64,000 bases of DNA, from contig JANYLQ010000032.1 in the NCBI GenBank assembly GCA_025363755.1, forward strand, positions 1 through 64,000, written 5' to 3'. The stretch is from Hyphomicrobiales bacterium (GTDB lineage: Bacteria; Pseudomonadota; Alphaproteobacteria; Rhizobiales; Aestuariivirgaceae). The notes below the pieces were generated by a model. That model was not told where the DNA came from and ran no database searches. It was given only the letters and a program-made list of their open reading frames with translations. This document shows, in pieces, positions 52,535 to 62,275 of this stretch. The position numbers were made by a program, and so were the translations under genes. Every line of letters begins with the position of its first letter. Positions within the stretch are counted from its first letter, which is position 1.

Positions 52535-53983
52535 TTATTTTAGCTTCGTTGGGTCAATGCCGTTGACGAGAACTTTGCCATCCGGCGAGGCCTCGATATT
52601 CCACGTCAAACTGCCATCCGCTTCGGCTTTGGCCATGCCTTTAGCGACGACGACCAAGGCTGCGCCCTGTTGTAAGCCTGCTTCAGGGGGCGCCTCTTGA
52701 ATAATTTTCATGATTTCGTCGACGCCTTTAGCGGATATTTTAGCCTTGCCAGTGGGCAGCGCTGCAGGACCAGCCGCCAAGCTGCCTTCAATTTTAACGT
52801 TGTAGGTCTCGTTGTCGATGCTTGTGGGGTTGAGCGTAACATCAACTGTGCCTTTGGGCATGAAAGCGGGCATCAACACCTGCTCAAATCCTTCTGGCAA
52901 AGGCGGTTCTTTTGAGAGATCAAGTTGATCCAAAATCATTTGTGCTGGTGAAGCAAGGTCAAATCCTGATATAGTAAAATCGAAAGACACATTTTTTGGG
53001 ACGAGTTTCGTAGCCCAAGGTGGCACGAGAGCGGCTGGCACGTTGAATCCGTTAAAGGCTATTTTTTCACGGAGTTTTCCGTCTTTCGTAATCCCATTTA
53101 CGTCGACAACAACTTCAACTGTATCAACGCCAAATTGTCCATATTGGCTGGCGACAGTGACAGTATTCAACTTCGCATTCACCAACATGTTTTCCCAGAC
53201 GGGCACTGCATCTTTCAATGTTGTTTTCAACGTTGCTTGATCTTTGCTAACTAATTCTTTGGTTTGATGTGCAATAAAGAATGCCAATCCGTCCAAAAAT
53301 GGTTTTGACTTAAAGCCCTTCGCATCGAGATCGTAATTGCCGCCTGCAGCGTTGATTACCAGGTTCATCGGGGGCATGCCGCTTTCTGGCTTTCCCGCGG
53401 TGTTAATGTTTTCGACTAAATTCCCAATCGTATATTTTGAAACCACATCGACGCCGCCATTGGCCGAGGGGGTACCAGTTTGGTCGATCTGAACGCTTTT
53501 TACAGTCGCACTAATATCAACGGCGCCCGAATTTGGATCGTTCATTTTTTGAACGAGGCTTATGTCAGTGGCCTCGCCGGTAAGTTTGGAAAAATAGTTT
53601 AGTTTTTCGTCAAAGATTCCTGATATTTTGATTGAACCAATTTTCTCGTCAACCGCGCCTTGTTCCTTTAAGTCCATGGTCAATGTTAGGGCTTGATCCT
53701 GAACGACTTGCCATTTCCCGTCGCTTTGGCTGGCCATTTTAAATTCGACTGGCGTAATTTTTACCGTACCACCTGATTGTGCAGCCAGCGGGTTAAAGTC
53801 CAACCGAACGACATAGCCATCGCCGTCGGCTTTAACGTCCACAACGCCTTTGGTATCGGTGAGATAACTTGAAAATAATTTCTTTAAGCGCGCTGCTTCT
53901 TCGTCGCCCGCGAATGCATGTGATAGCGTGCTTGCGAATAGTAAAACTGAAGTTGAGAGGATCAGGCTAGTTTTTGATTTCAT
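52535..53983 (-). CDS. Exported protein of unknown function
   Basis: A 482-residue protein with a signal peptide (MKSKTSLILSTSVLLFASTL) and no transmembrane segment, so it is probably periplasmic. The body is beta-rich and Lys/Asp/Val-rich, with no motif I recognise; a DUF2125-like assignment is possible but not supported by any motif I can name. The start at 53983 follows GGAAG. It is divergent from the DUF4140/4139 gene at 54176. Envelope role inferred only. Confidence 0.6.
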   Translation of the reverse strand: MKSKTSLILSTSVLLFASTLSHAFAGDEEAARLKKLFSSYLTDTKGVVDVKADGDGYVVRLDFNPLAAQSGGTVKITPVEFKMASQSDGKWQVVQDQALTLTMDLKEQGAVDEKIGSIKISGIFDEKLNYFSKLTGEATDISLVQKMNDPNSGAVDISATVKSVQIDQTGTPSANGGVDVVSKYTIGNLVENINTAGKPESGMPPMNLVINAAGGNYDLDAKGFKSKPFLDGLAFFIAHQTKELVSKDQATLKTTLKDAVPVWENMLVNAKLNTVTVASQYGQFGVDTVEVVVDVNGITKDGKLREKIAFNGFNVPAALVPPWATKLVPKNVSFDFTISGFDLASPAQMILDQLDLSKEPPLPEGFEQVLMPAFMPKGTVDVTLNPTSIDNETYNVKIEGSLAAGPAALPTGKAKISAKGVDEIMKIIQEAPPEAGLQQGAALVVVAKGMAKAEADGSLTWNIEASPDGKVLVNGIDPTKLK

Positions 53984-54175
53984 TATTGTTACTTCCATTT
54001 TATTACCCCGAGTTGGACAAGTTGCCATAGTTCTGTGACGATTAAAACCAAAACTGATTTCACAGTAACTACGTCTTAATAACTGTCCATGTTTGCCGTT
54101 ATCCTGCCGTAGAATTGCCGCGAGGAGCGCATTTCTTGACTGCCCAATGGCCTTTCTGGCCGTCGGGAGGAATTC

Positions 54176-55870
54176 ATGAACACTAAATTAGTTGCGCTGC
54201 TTTTGTTAAGCAGTACTTTTACGCCTGCTTTTGCGGATGACATTAAAACGCTTTCTCACATTGATGCTGTAACAGTTTATCCGCAGGGGGCCGATGTTAT
54301 TCGCGTCACTTCTGTTGATCTAAAGCCCGGGGAGCACACGCTGTTGCTTGAGGATTTGCCGGGTTCAATTGACCCGCAATCAATCCGAGTGGATGGTGCG
54401 GGCAATACGGGATTGGAGATTACTTCGGTTGACTCGAAGATCATTGAACTTTCCTCGGTAGATATTGATGCCAAACGCAAAGTCATTAATGATCAGATTG
54501 AAACTTTGATGGACGAGCGTTCGGGGCTGGATCAAACAGTTTCGGATGCGCAGGCGCAGCAAAGATTGTTGATGTCACTTGCCGATAAGCAGTTGCAGCC
54601 GGTCTCGACGACCGAAACGGTAAAAACAGTTGATGCAACGGCTTTGGGAAATTTGGTTGATTTAGTTGGCGCGCGGCTAACAACGATTTCGAAATCGATC
54701 CATGATGCACAATTACGCCAGAAGGCCATCGATAAATTGGTGGCGGATTTGAACATCAGGGCTGAGAGTTTGGCACCTGATGAGGCAGCCCATATGCAGG
54801 TGTCTGTGCATGTGGTGACTTCAGCGGCAATGACAGGTTCTGTCAAAGTAAGTTACCGTATTGGTGGTGCTGGTTGGCAGCCATTTTATGATGCGAAGCT
54901 GGCGCTTCCTGCAAGGGGCGAAAAGGCCAAACTGGAAATCATCCGCCGCGCTGAGGTGATGCAGAACACCGGCGAAGTTTGGGATGATGTTGCGATGACA
55001 TTATCGACGGCGCGGCCGACGGGTTCGACAGCGGCACCAGATTTGGCCGAAGATCCAATTCAAATTGCAATGGCTGAAGCTTTGGGACGCGCTGGGGGTG
55101 AGGCTAATGTGCCCGCGGTGGCGGCACCTATGGTCGCGGATGATAAAGCAAAAGATGAGGTTGATTCAGGCCTTCTGGCACAAAATGCGTTGAAGAAAAC
55201 TGATGTGTTGGCGATACAACGCCAAGCCGTAATTGAAATGGCGGGGTTCAATGCAAATTATATCATTGGCGGCCGCGTGAGCGTCGACAATACAGGCACG
55301 GCGAAAAAAGTGCGCATTGCCACTGATCAATTTGAAGCGGCCCTCCAGGCGATCACTGTTCCGAGACTTGATCCGAATGCTTATCTCACAGCCGCTTTCA
55401 CCATGAAGGGCGACGCACCTTATTTGCCGGGCGTGGTCAATTTGTTCCGGGACGGCATGTTCATGGGGCAGGGTGCCTTGCCGCAACTCAGCGCTGGCGA
55501 AGATGCGAAGCTTGGCTTTGGCGCTGATGATCTGATCAAGGTCAAACGTGCTGAGGTGAAGCGCAATTCTGGCACGGAAGGGATTATTACTTCGTCCAAC
55601 GTGCAGGAATTGGCGTGGGATATGTCGGTAACCAATTTGCACGATGTGACGATTCCGGTGACTGTGATTGACCGCAAGCCGTTCTCAACCCAATCAGAAA
55701 TTACAGTTGAGACGTTGGCTGGGATGACTGTGCCTTCAATTACGGATTTGGATAAGAAACGCGGCGTTTTGGCTTGGAATTTTGATTTGGAGCCAAAGGC
55801 GAAAAAGGACATCAAAACGGGTTATAAAGTGACGGCTCCGGAGGCTGTGCATATCAGCATGAACCCTTAA
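54176..55870 (+). CDS. MuiA-like protein, DUF4140/DUF4139 domains
   Basis: A 564-residue exported protein with signal peptide (MNTKLVALLLLSSTFTPAFA). The N-terminal DUF4140 region (about 25-125, AVTVYPQGADVIRVTSVDL) is followed by a coiled coil and a large DUF4139 domain (about 210-560) with VKVSYRIGGAGWQPFYDAKL. This layout matches the mucoidy inhibitor A family, named for an effect on mucoidy in other bacteria. Its mechanism is unknown. GGGAGGAATTC precedes the ATG. Confidence 0.82.
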   Translation: MNTKLVALLLLSSTFTPAFADDIKTLSHIDAVTVYPQGADVIRVTSVDLKPGEHTLLLEDLPGSIDPQSIRVDGAGNTGLEITSVDSKIIELSSVDIDAKRKVINDQIETLMDERSGLDQTVSDAQAQQRLLMSLADKQLQPVSTTETVKTVDATALGNLVDLVGARLTTISKSIHDAQLRQKAIDKLVADLNIRAESLAPDEAAHMQVSVHVVTSAAMTGSVKVSYRIGGAGWQPFYDAKLALPARGEKAKLEIIRRAEVMQNTGEVWDDVAMTLSTARPTGSTAAPDLAEDPIQIAMAEALGRAGGEANVPAVAAPMVADDKAKDEVDSGLLAQNALKKTDVLAIQRQAVIEMAGFNANYIIGGRVSVDNTGTAKKVRIATDQFEAALQAITVPRLDPNAYLTAAFTMKGDAPYLPGVVNLFRDGMFMGQGALPQLSAGEDAKLGFGADDLIKVKRAEVKRNSGTEGIITSSNVQELAWDMSVTNLHDVTIPVTVIDRKPFSTQSEITVETLAGMTVPSITDLDKKRGVLAWNFDLEPKAKKDIKTGYKVTAPEAVHISMNP

Positions 55871-55881
55871 AGATTGTTGCG

Positions 55882-55943
55882 CCAAACTCGGTTTGGTGTA
55901 TGCATCTGCAACGGCTCCGCCAGAATCTTGGCAGGAGCCGTTG
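55882..55943 (+). other. Tandem hairpins in the purA leader
   Basis: Two stable stems lie in the 96-bp gap before purA: CCAAAC-TCG-GTTTGG (55882-55896) and CAACGGCTCCGCCA...TGGCAGGAGCCGTTG (55909-55943, a 10-bp perfect outer stem with an inner GCCA/TGGC). No T tract follows. They could be a MuiA terminator or a purA leader; the sequence does not decide. Confidence 0.45.
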
Positions 55944-55966
55944 TCATGTCTGAGAGGTTTTAAATC

Positions 55967-57259
55967 ATGGCCAATGTGGCAGTTGTCGGCGCGCAGTGGG
56001 GCGATGAAGGCAAGGGGAAGATTGTGGATTGGCTTTCGGAACGCGCCGATGTGGTGGTGCGGTTTCAAGGTGGGCACAATGCTGGGCACACGCTGGTCAT
56101 CAACGGTGTGACTTATAAACTTTCGCTTTTGCCATCGGGCATTTTGCGGCCTGGCAAGCTTTCTGTCATCGGCAATGGTGTGGTGATTGACCCTTGGGCG
56201 CTCGTCGCTGAAATTGAAAAGCTGACCAAGCAGGGTGTTACGATCAATCGCGATAATCTTCGCATTGCGGGCAACGCGACTTTGATTTTGCCACTCCATA
56301 GCGAGCTTGATAAATTGCGTGAAGCTGCTGCTGGTGATGGCAAGATTGGTACGACGGGTCGCGGCATTGGCCCTGCTTATGAAGACAAGGTTGGAAGGCG
56401 GGCCATTCGCGTCAATGATCTTGCGGATTTGGCAACGATTGGCCCAAAGATCGACCGGATGCTTAACCATCATAATGCGTTGCGTCGTGGTATGGGTCAG
56501 CCCGAACACACAGCAGCATCGATCATGGCGCAGCTCACAGAAATTGCACCGAAGATTTTGCCGTTCTCTGATGCCGTGTGGGCCAAGCTTGATGATATGC
56601 GCCGCGATGGCAAACGGATTTTGTTTGAAGGGGCGCAAGGCATTTTGCTTGATATCGATCATGGCACTTATCCTTATGTGACATCGTCAAACACTGTGGC
56701 AGGGCAGGCTGCTGCGGGTTCGGGCCTTGGCCCATCGGCGGTGAGTTATGTTTTAGGTATTTGCAAAGCTTACACAACGCGCGTTGGCTCTGGGCCTTTC
56801 CCGACGGAGCAAGCCAATGATGTGGGTGAATGGATTGGCGCACGTGGCCATGAGTTTGGCACTGTAACGGGTCGCAAGCGGCGTGTGGGTTGGTTTGACG
56901 CGGTGCTGGTGCGCCAAGCCATTAAGACGTCTGGCATTCAAGGCATTGCGCTGACCAAGCTTGATGTTCTCGATGGGCTTGACGAAATTAAAGTGAGTGT
57001 TGGTTACAGGCTTGATGGTAAGCGCATTGATTTGTTCCCGGCGGCAGAAGATCAACAGGCCCGAGTTGAACCTATTTACGAAAGCTTTGAGGGTTGGAAA
57101 GGAACGTCGGCAGGCGCGCGATCATGGTCGGCGCTTCCGGCGCAGGCTGTGAAGTATGTACGCTATCTGGAAGAGCTGATCCAATGCCCGATTGCGATGC
57201 TTTCAACGTCGCCGGAGCGCGAGGATACAATTTTGATGAAGGATCCGTTTGCGGATTAG
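55967..57259 (+). CDS. purA: Adenylosuccinate synthetase
   Basis: A 430-residue GTP-dependent enzyme joining IMP and aspartate, the first step to AMP. It has [18 protein letters not shown], catalytic [22 protein letters not shown] and VGSGPFPTE near the substrate loop. GAGAGGTTTTAA with ATG 55967 forms the start; the frame from 55893 is spurious. Its stop overlaps the convergent membrane-protein gene by 4 bases. Confidence 0.96.
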   Translation: MANVAVVGAQWGDEGKGKIVDWLSERADVVVRFQGGHNAGHTLVINGVTYKLSLLPSGILRPGKLSVIGNGVVIDPWALVAEIEKLTKQGVTINRDNLRIAGNATLILPLHSELDKLREAAAGDGKIGTTGRGIGPAYEDKVGRRAIRVNDLADLATIGPKIDRMLNHHNALRRGMGQPEHTAASIMAQLTEIAPKILPFSDAVWAKLDDMRRDGKRILFEGAQGILLDIDHGTYPYVTSSNTVAGQAAAGSGLGPSAVSYVLGICKAYTTRVGSGPFPTEQANDVGEWIGARGHEFGTVTGRKRRVGWFDAVLVRQAIKTSGIQGIALTKLDVLDGLDEIKVSVGYRLDGKRIDLFPAAEDQQARVEPIYESFEGWKGTSAGARSWSALPAQAVKYVRYLEELIQCPIAMLSTSPEREDTILMKDPFAD

Positions 57260-58035
57260 AAGTCGCGCTTTTCAACAAAGAAACCATAAAGAGACGTCAG
57301 CAAGTTTGTTGTTACCAGCGTGTTAAAAAACACGACTGGTATTCCTAATACGAAAACAGCAAGCTGTGCTGGCAAGGGATTAATAATCTTGAGCACTCCG
57401 ACGATGGTTAGCAATGCCATCAATCCGGCCAGTATCATCAGGATCGTGATGACTAATAGCGCCAAAATTCTGAGATTGTTGCCGCGCGTGACCTCGAGCG
57501 CTTCTCGCATACCAAATGTTGTGTTGTTGACAGCCGCAGCAGGCAGAGTGAGCGACATGCGATAGCCGAAAACCGCAAGTTGGACGAACAATCCCAATAT
57601 TATTGGCATCAGTAGTGGTGGTGCAAAATCTACTGCCAACACAAGCGCCAATAATGGAATGAAGCATATTGCGATAATTGTAAAAATGCGTCCTAAATAG
57701 CGCCAGACGGTGCGGTCAAGACGAAACATTTGAACCGATGCCAAAGGCACATCGCGTAAAATAAATTGGTGCCACGAAACCGCAATTGAAGACCCGGCGG
57801 TTAAACCAACCACCGCCACGACCAAATCTATCCAATTCGCGTTTTGCTCGGGCTGCGGTGTTGACGATGAAAGTTGTGATTTTAAAACCCATGCATTGAG
57901 CAATGCAACCATAACCAGCCATGGCAAAGCAGGTTTTAGGGCGCTGCGCCAATGAGCGGAGACACCACTCAATATATGTGCGAAGGCCTTAAAAACGGGC
58001 AATTCTCGGTGGGAAGCTGGTGGTGAGGACATCAT
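57256..58035 (-). CDS. Unknown integral membrane protein
   Basis: A 259-residue protein with about six hydrophobic segments: [84 protein letters not shown] and [17 protein letters not shown]. Gly and small residues fill the segments; there is no known motif. The gene faces purA and shares a 4-base overlap. The position next to the EAL gene (13 bases) suggests co-transcription. No function can be given. Confidence 0.7.
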   Translation of the reverse strand: MMSSPPASHRELPVFKAFAHILSGVSAHWRSALKPALPWLVMVALLNAWVLKSQLSSSTPQPEQNANWIDLVVAVVGLTAGSSIAVSWHQFILRDVPLASVQMFRLDRTVWRYLGRIFTIIAICFIPLLALVLAVDFAPPLLMPIILGLFVQLAVFGYRMSLTLPAAAVNNTTFGMREALEVTRGNNLRILALLVITILMILAGLMALLTIVGVLKIINPLPAQLAVFVLGIPVVFFNTLVTTNLLTSLYGFFVEKRDF

Positions 58036-58047
58036 AAAATATGCAGA

Positions 58048-59469
58048 TTATGAGGATTGCATGTTGCTGCGAAATTGTGGATCTACTGCCGCTGGGTGCG
58101 GTTGGTCGCGCAACTGGCTGGCGTAGTTTTTAAGAATGATTGCAGCGATGTCGGTGGCGCTCACAGGCTTACCTGTTAAATAGCCTTGCAGATAATCACA
58201 GGCATATTCGCGCAGCAGGGCCACGTGCTCTGGTTTTTCGATGCCTTCTGCAGTGATCTTTAATCCAAGATTACGTGACAAATCGATGATTGACCGTAAC
58301 ATTCCTCGCACCAAATGTGTGTCGTCTAATGCCAGAATAAACGAGCGATCGATCTTTAATTTTGAAAATGGGAACTTCCACATATAGCTGAGGCTGGAAT
58401 AGCCTGTGCCAAAGTCATCGAGTACTATGGCGCAGCCCATATCGCGCAGAGCATTTAATTGCGACATCACCATTTCAGAATCTTTGAGCATGGTGCTTTC
58501 GGTAATTTCGAGCTCGAGCCGATAAGCAGGGAAGCTTGAAAGTTCTAACGCGTTATGAACGTCGGTCAGCAATGTGCCGCTGTAGAATTGCTCAGGTGAA
58601 ATGTTGACAGCGACGATGAGATGGTTTGGCCAATTGGCAGCTTCGCGGCAGGCTTCGGCCAGGGCCCAAGCGCCAAGCCTAGTAATATCGCCCGATTCTT
58701 CTGCCACTGGAATGAACTCAGCTGGTGATATTGTACCAAGCTCGGTGTGGTTCATGCGCATGAGTGCTTCGAAGCCAACCAACTCGCCAGATTTTGCGTT
58801 GAAGAAGGGTTGGTAATTTAATTTAAAAAGCTGTTTATCACTTGGATCATGCAAAGCTTGCATCACGTCGGATTTGCGCTTGGAGATTTGGGCGAGGGCC
58901 GGGTTGAAGAAGCTATAGCCCGGGCCATTTTTTTCAGTGGCGGATTTCAGCGCAAGACTGACATTTTCCAAAAGCTCCAACGCATCTTTTTGACCTTCGG
59001 TGGTGAGCGCAACACCTGCGCCCAATTCAACTTTCAAATGACGATCAACCCAGTCAACGGGTTTATTCAAAGTTTCGATAAATGATTTTGCTGTGGTCAA
59101 TGCTTCAAGTGGATCATTAATCTTCGGAATGAAGATTGCAAAACTCCAATAGTCCAAACGACAGCAGAGTGTTTCAGGTTCGCGCATTCTGTTGAGGCGG
59201 GCGGCCAATGCTGAGATCACATAGTCAGCAACGTGCCTGCCCAATGAACCGGTAATTCGGGGAATGCCGCGGATGCCGATTTCAATCATTGCACCTTTGG
59301 TTTGCGAATAATCCGTGGCGGTAATAATACGATCAACATCTGAGACAAAAGCACTGCGATTCATCAAGCCAGTGAGTTGATCGTGGCGGATCAAATGGGC
59401 AATGTCTTTTTCGAGTTGCGCCGCGTGTTTGCGCAATTGTTCGATGTCTGTCGTTTCAATTTGGTTCAT
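58048..59469 (-). CDS. Bifunctional-layout GGDEF/EAL protein, cyclic-di-GMP phosphodiesterase
   Basis: A 473-residue cytosolic protein with a short N-terminal coiled coil, a degenerate GGDEF domain (about 30-190) and an EAL domain (about 205-440). The GGDEF motif is replaced by RLDYW at about 104-108, so no diguanylate cyclase activity is expected. The EAL domain retains its key residues: FEALMR (Glu234), VAVNIS (Asn), LELEITES, LDDFGTG (Asp351/352), LKIDRSF (Lys372), TAEGIE (Glu408) and YLQGY (Gln428). It should degrade c-di-GMP. No sensor domain. Downstream of it is the membrane-protein gene. Confidence 0.88.
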   Translation of the reverse strand: MNQIETTDIEQLRKHAAQLEKDIAHLIRHDQLTGLMNRSAFVSDVDRIITATDYSQTKGAMIEIGIRGIPRITGSLGRHVADYVISALAARLNRMREPETLCCRLDYWSFAIFIPKINDPLEALTTAKSFIETLNKPVDWVDRHLKVELGAGVALTTEGQKDALELLENVSLALKSATEKNGPGYSFFNPALAQISKRKSDVMQALHDPSDKQLFKLNYQPFFNAKSGELVGFEALMRMNHTELGTISPAEFIPVAEESGDITRLGAWALAEACREAANWPNHLIVAVNISPEQFYSGTLLTDVHNALELSSFPAYRLELEITESTMLKDSEMVMSQLNALRDMGCAIVLDDFGTGYSSLSYMWKFPFSKLKIDRSFILALDDTHLVRGMLRSIIDLSRNLGLKITAEGIEKPEHVALLREYACDYLQGYLTGKPVSATDIAAIILKNYASQLRDQPHPAAVDPQFRSNMQSS

Positions 59470-59520
59470 AACGGATTTAAAGATAGCCGATGTGAACGTG
59501 ATTCGTATTGAGGTTTTGGC

Positions 59521-60123
59521 TTGGTCAGAAAACTTAATTGTCTAGTTGTATTATCGGTTTGTGCACTGGTCGTTTTGGCTCTGCCTGCCAAAGCGCGCGA
59601 GACTTACCGACAATTGATGGCGCGCATGGTTTCCTCAGGGCTTCAAGTTGAGCGCCCGGACTTGGAGAGCCAGCTTTTTCAAATGGCTAATCAATATCGC
59701 AAATCCAAGGGTTTGCGTGGATTGGTGCTTAATCAATCGGCGCATGATGCCAGCTTGGCTCATGCCATGGATATGATGCAGCATAATTTCATGGGACATG
59801 TGGCCAGCAGTGGACATGATTTTGATAGTCGGATGCGGGCATTGCGAGATGGTGCAATGAATTTGCCGAGCATGGGTGAGAATGCAGCGCGACTGAGCCA
59901 TGCTGACGTGGGCGACCCTCAAGCCGCGCAAAAGATATTTCAGCAATGGGTAAGCAGCCCGCCACACCGTCATGCACTAGTGAGCCGCGATTATCTGAGC
60001 GTGGCAACGGGCGTCGTGGCGCAGGGCGACAAAATTTATGCCGACCAGATTTTTGTTGGGCCCGAAGTAATGACGAATATAGGGCGTACATTGCCAGAAC
60101 AGGCAGACGGTAGCTTGTATTAG
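59521..60123 (+). CDS. Secreted CAP-domain (SCP/TAPS-like) protein
   Basis: A 200-residue protein with a signal peptide (LVVLSVCALVVLALPAKA), then a CAP domain: ANQYRKSKGLRGLVLNQSAH, HAMDMMQHNFMGHVASSGHD with the CAP His, MGENAARLSHAD, and WVSSPPHRHALVSRDYLSVA. Bacterial CAP proteins are secreted or periplasmic with unclear activity. The start is TTG. A 105-bp gap follows, with an EcfG-type promoter for the next gene. Confidence 0.84.
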   Translation: MVRKLNCLVVLSVCALVVLALPAKARETYRQLMARMVSSGLQVERPDLESQLFQMANQYRKSKGLRGLVLNQSAHDASLAHAMDMMQHNFMGHVASSGHDFDSRMRALRDGAMNLPSMGENAARLSHADVGDPQAAQKIFQQWVSSPPHRHALVSRDYLSVATGVVAQGDKIYADQIFVGPEVMTNIGRTLPEQADGSLY

Positions 60124-60161
60124 CGATCGCTAGACAACAAACATAATTTTTCACGTAGGCG

Positions 60162-60187
60162 GGAACAGAACAGCATTTTAAAGCGTT
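60162..60187 (+). promoter_or_regulatory. EcfG-type general stress response promoter
   Basis: GGAAC (60162-60166) followed after 17 bases by CGTT (60184-60187) matches the EcfG sigma-factor consensus of alphaproteobacteria, GGAAC-N16/17-CGTT. It precedes the CHRD gene, whose ATG is at 60230, and would give a leader of about 35 bases. Confidence 0.6.
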
Positions 60188-60229
60188 AATGACCGACGGC
60201 TGAAAACTAAATCACATGGAGTTAATATT

Positions 60230-60661
60230 ATGAGTAATACTAAAATTGCTTTGGCTGTTATGAGTCTTACTTTTGCTTTGGCAGGAACAATTTCTGCTGC
60301 GCAAGCTGAAATGATGAAATTTCACGCGGATATGACTGCCGCAGAAGAAACACCGGCCACAGATAGCAAAGGCATGGGTACTGCTGAAGTGACGGTCGAT
60401 ACGGATGCCAAGAAGGTTTCCTGGACTGTTAAATTCGACGGACTTACCGGAGATGCAACAGCAGCCCATATCCACGGCCCAGCGGCTGTTGGTGAAAAAG
60501 CTGGCCCAGAAATTGATATGTCGAAGGCAATTATGGAAGGTAGTGCGGACATTACCGATGCTCAGATTGCTGATATCAAAGCAGGCAAAACTTACGTCAA
60601 CGTTCACACCGCCAAGTTTCCTGACGGCGAAATTCGTGGACAGCTTGCGGTCGCAAAATAG
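60230..60661 (+). CDS. Exported CHRD-domain protein
   Basis: A 143-residue protein with a signal peptide (ALAVMSLTFALAGTISAAQA) and a CHRD domain: EMMKFHADMTAAEETPATDS, AAHIHGPAAVGEKAGPEI, and the closing VHTAKFPDGEIRGQL typical of the chordin repeat family. Bacterial single-domain CHRD proteins are periplasmic or secreted, function unclear. Probably stress-induced, given the EcfG-type promoter. A hairpin terminator follows 16 bases after the stop. Confidence 0.85.
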   Translation: MSNTKIALAVMSLTFALAGTISAAQAEMMKFHADMTAAEETPATDSKGMGTAEVTVDTDAKKVSWTVKFDGLTGDATAAHIHGPAAVGEKAGPEIDMSKAIMEGSADITDAQIADIKAGKTYVNVHTAKFPDGEIRGQLAVAK

Positions 60662-60676
60662 TAAATTAAATTGAAT

Positions 60677-60713
60677 GATATCCGCGCCGCTGAAAAGTGC
60701 GGATATCGTTTTT
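60677..60713 (+). terminator. Intrinsic terminator after the CHRD gene
   Basis: GATATCCGC ... GCGGATATC is a perfect 9-bp stem followed by GTTTTT. It overlaps the earliest possible start of the kinase gene at 60675, so that gene probably starts later. Confidence 0.75.
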
Positions 60714-60749
60714 CCAGAAGTGTGGCTTGACGACAAAGATGGTGATCAA

Positions 60750-61661
60750 TTGAAAATTTGTTGCCTGATAAATCCACGTTCTGGTCCAAGCGAAACGCCA
60801 TCCATCGAAGACATTGAAATGCTGTTCCAAAGCCTTGGCGTTGAGCCGCACATTGTCGAACTTCGCGAAGGTGATGATATCAGCGCTTTGACGAAATCAG
60901 CGGTTCAGAAAAAATACAATGTTATTGTAGCAGGTGGTGGCGATGGCACTGTCAATGCCGTTGCATCTGCTTTGGTTGGCGTGGGGAAGATTAAGTTTGG
61001 CGTTCTTCCTTTAGGCACCCTCAACCACTTTGCCAAGGATATGAAAATTCCAACCGACATCGCCAAGGCGATCAAAATTATAATGGCTGGTCATGTTCAA
61101 TTGATCGACGTTGCAGAAGTGAACGGACATATATTCGTCAACAACTCAAGTGTTGGTCTTTATCCCTCAATTGTGAAATTACGCGAAAGCTTGCAGAAAA
61201 CGGGTTTAAGCAAATGGCCGGCTGCTGCGCGGGCAACGATTAGGGTCTTAATCAGGTTCCGCCTTTTACGATTAAATCTGAATGCGGCAGAGCTCGAAAA
61301 GGCCGATTATAAAGCGACGATGCTGTTTGTGGGGAACAATGTTTATGATGTGAGTTTTCCAACCCTCGGAACGCGCACCACACTTCGACGCGGCAAGTTG
61401 GGTGTTATGATGCCGCGCGGATATACTAGGCTTGGACTTTTGTATAATTTTTTCTCGCTCCTTTCCAACGCCCAGCCCAAATCCGATGTTTTGAAGTTTG
61501 ATACGACCTCTCTTTCAGTCAAAACCAAACGCAGCTTTATTAAAGTTGCGGTGGATGGGGAGGTGATCATGCTGCAATCGCCCCTCAAATATCGGATACG
61601 GCCGAAATCATTGAATGTTATTGTACCTTTCGCAGATGATACAAAAGTCGAAAACAGATGA
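60750..61661 (+). CDS. Diacylglycerol-kinase family lipid kinase (YegS/LCB5-like)
   Basis: About 303 residues from TTG at 60750, where the protein reads MKICCLINPRSGPSE, a normal family start; longer reading from 60675 would overlap the CHRD terminator. AGGGDGTVNAVA is the kinase glycine loop and LPLGTLNHFAKD the second substrate/ATP motif. The family phosphorylates diacylglycerol, sphingoid or related lipids with ATP. The ATGA overlap with the PAP2 gene indicates coupling. The exact lipid is unknown. Confidence 0.82.
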   Translation: MKICCLINPRSGPSETPSIEDIEMLFQSLGVEPHIVELREGDDISALTKSAVQKKYNVIVAGGGDGTVNAVASALVGVGKIKFGVLPLGTLNHFAKDMKIPTDIAKAIKIIMAGHVQLIDVAEVNGHIFVNNSSVGLYPSIVKLRESLQKTGLSKWPAAARATIRVLIRFRLLRLNLNAAELEKADYKATMLFVGNNVYDVSFPTLGTRTTLRRGKLGVMMPRGYTRLGLLYNFFSLLSNAQPKSDVLKFDTTSLSVKTKRSFIKVAVDGEVIMLQSPLKYRIRPKSLNVIVPFADDTKVENR

Positions 61662-62275
61662 CGCGGAAACGCCAAACATCAATATCAGTGGCTTGTTTTG
61701 TTTTGCTCGCTGTGCTGACGGCGTGTGTTTGGTCTGGCGTTACCAATGGTTTCGACGTTGAATTTCACGGTTGGGCATTGGGCGTTTTTCCCGCAGGTAA
61801 CGAACGCATGTGGGAGGCCATCACTTTTTTCGGATCGGGATTGGCGATCACGACGCTGACAGTGTTGACCTTAATCATATTGGGACTTCAACAAAAATGG
61901 GATGAGGTGAAATTTGTCATTTTTGTCATGGCCGCAACGGGAGCCACTGAGGTATTAATGAAATTGCTCATTCACCGACCAAGACCAGTCGAAGTGTTTG
62001 CCAATACTCTGCCCAACTCTTTCAGTTTTCCAAGCGGCCACACGATTTATGGCACGACTTTTTTTCTGGCAATTGCATTGATCGTAACGCCCAGCATAAA
62101 AGGCTCAAGTCGAATTGTGGTTTGGTTTATTGCTGTGTTGTTGGCGTTGCTCGTTGGAGCATCGCGTATATTCTTGGGGGTGCATTATTTTTCTGATGTG
62201 GTGGGCGGATATCTTGTTGCGGGCTTTTGGCTGACGCAAAGTTGGAACTTCTCAAAGAAATTATATCTTCAATAG
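61658..62275 (+). CDS. PAP2-family membrane phosphatase
   Basis: A 205-residue protein with about six hydrophobic segments and the three classic PAP2 motifs: KLLIHRPRP, PSGHT in FSFPSGHTIYG, and SRIFLGVHYFSDVVGG. It removes a phosphate from lipid phosphates on the periplasmic side. Its start overlaps the kinase stop, so kinase and phosphatase are made together. The pair may remodel phosphatidic or undecaprenyl lipids. Confidence 0.88.
   Translation: MTRKRQTSISVACFVLLAVLTACVWSGVTNGFDVEFHGWALGVFPAGNERMWEAITFFGSGLAITTLTVLTLIILGLQQKWDEVKFVIFVMAATGATEVLMKLLIHRPRPVEVFANTLPNSFSFPSGHTIYGTTFFLAIALIVTPSIKGSSRIVVWFIAVLLALLVGASRIFLGVHYFSDVVGGYLVAGFWLTQSWNFSKKLYLQ

Noticed and set aside
55736-56662. A 308-codon minus-strand frame opposite purA
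   Set aside because: Antisense to PurA with its full set of motifs; the composition (His/Arg/Asn-rich) is typical of a shadow.
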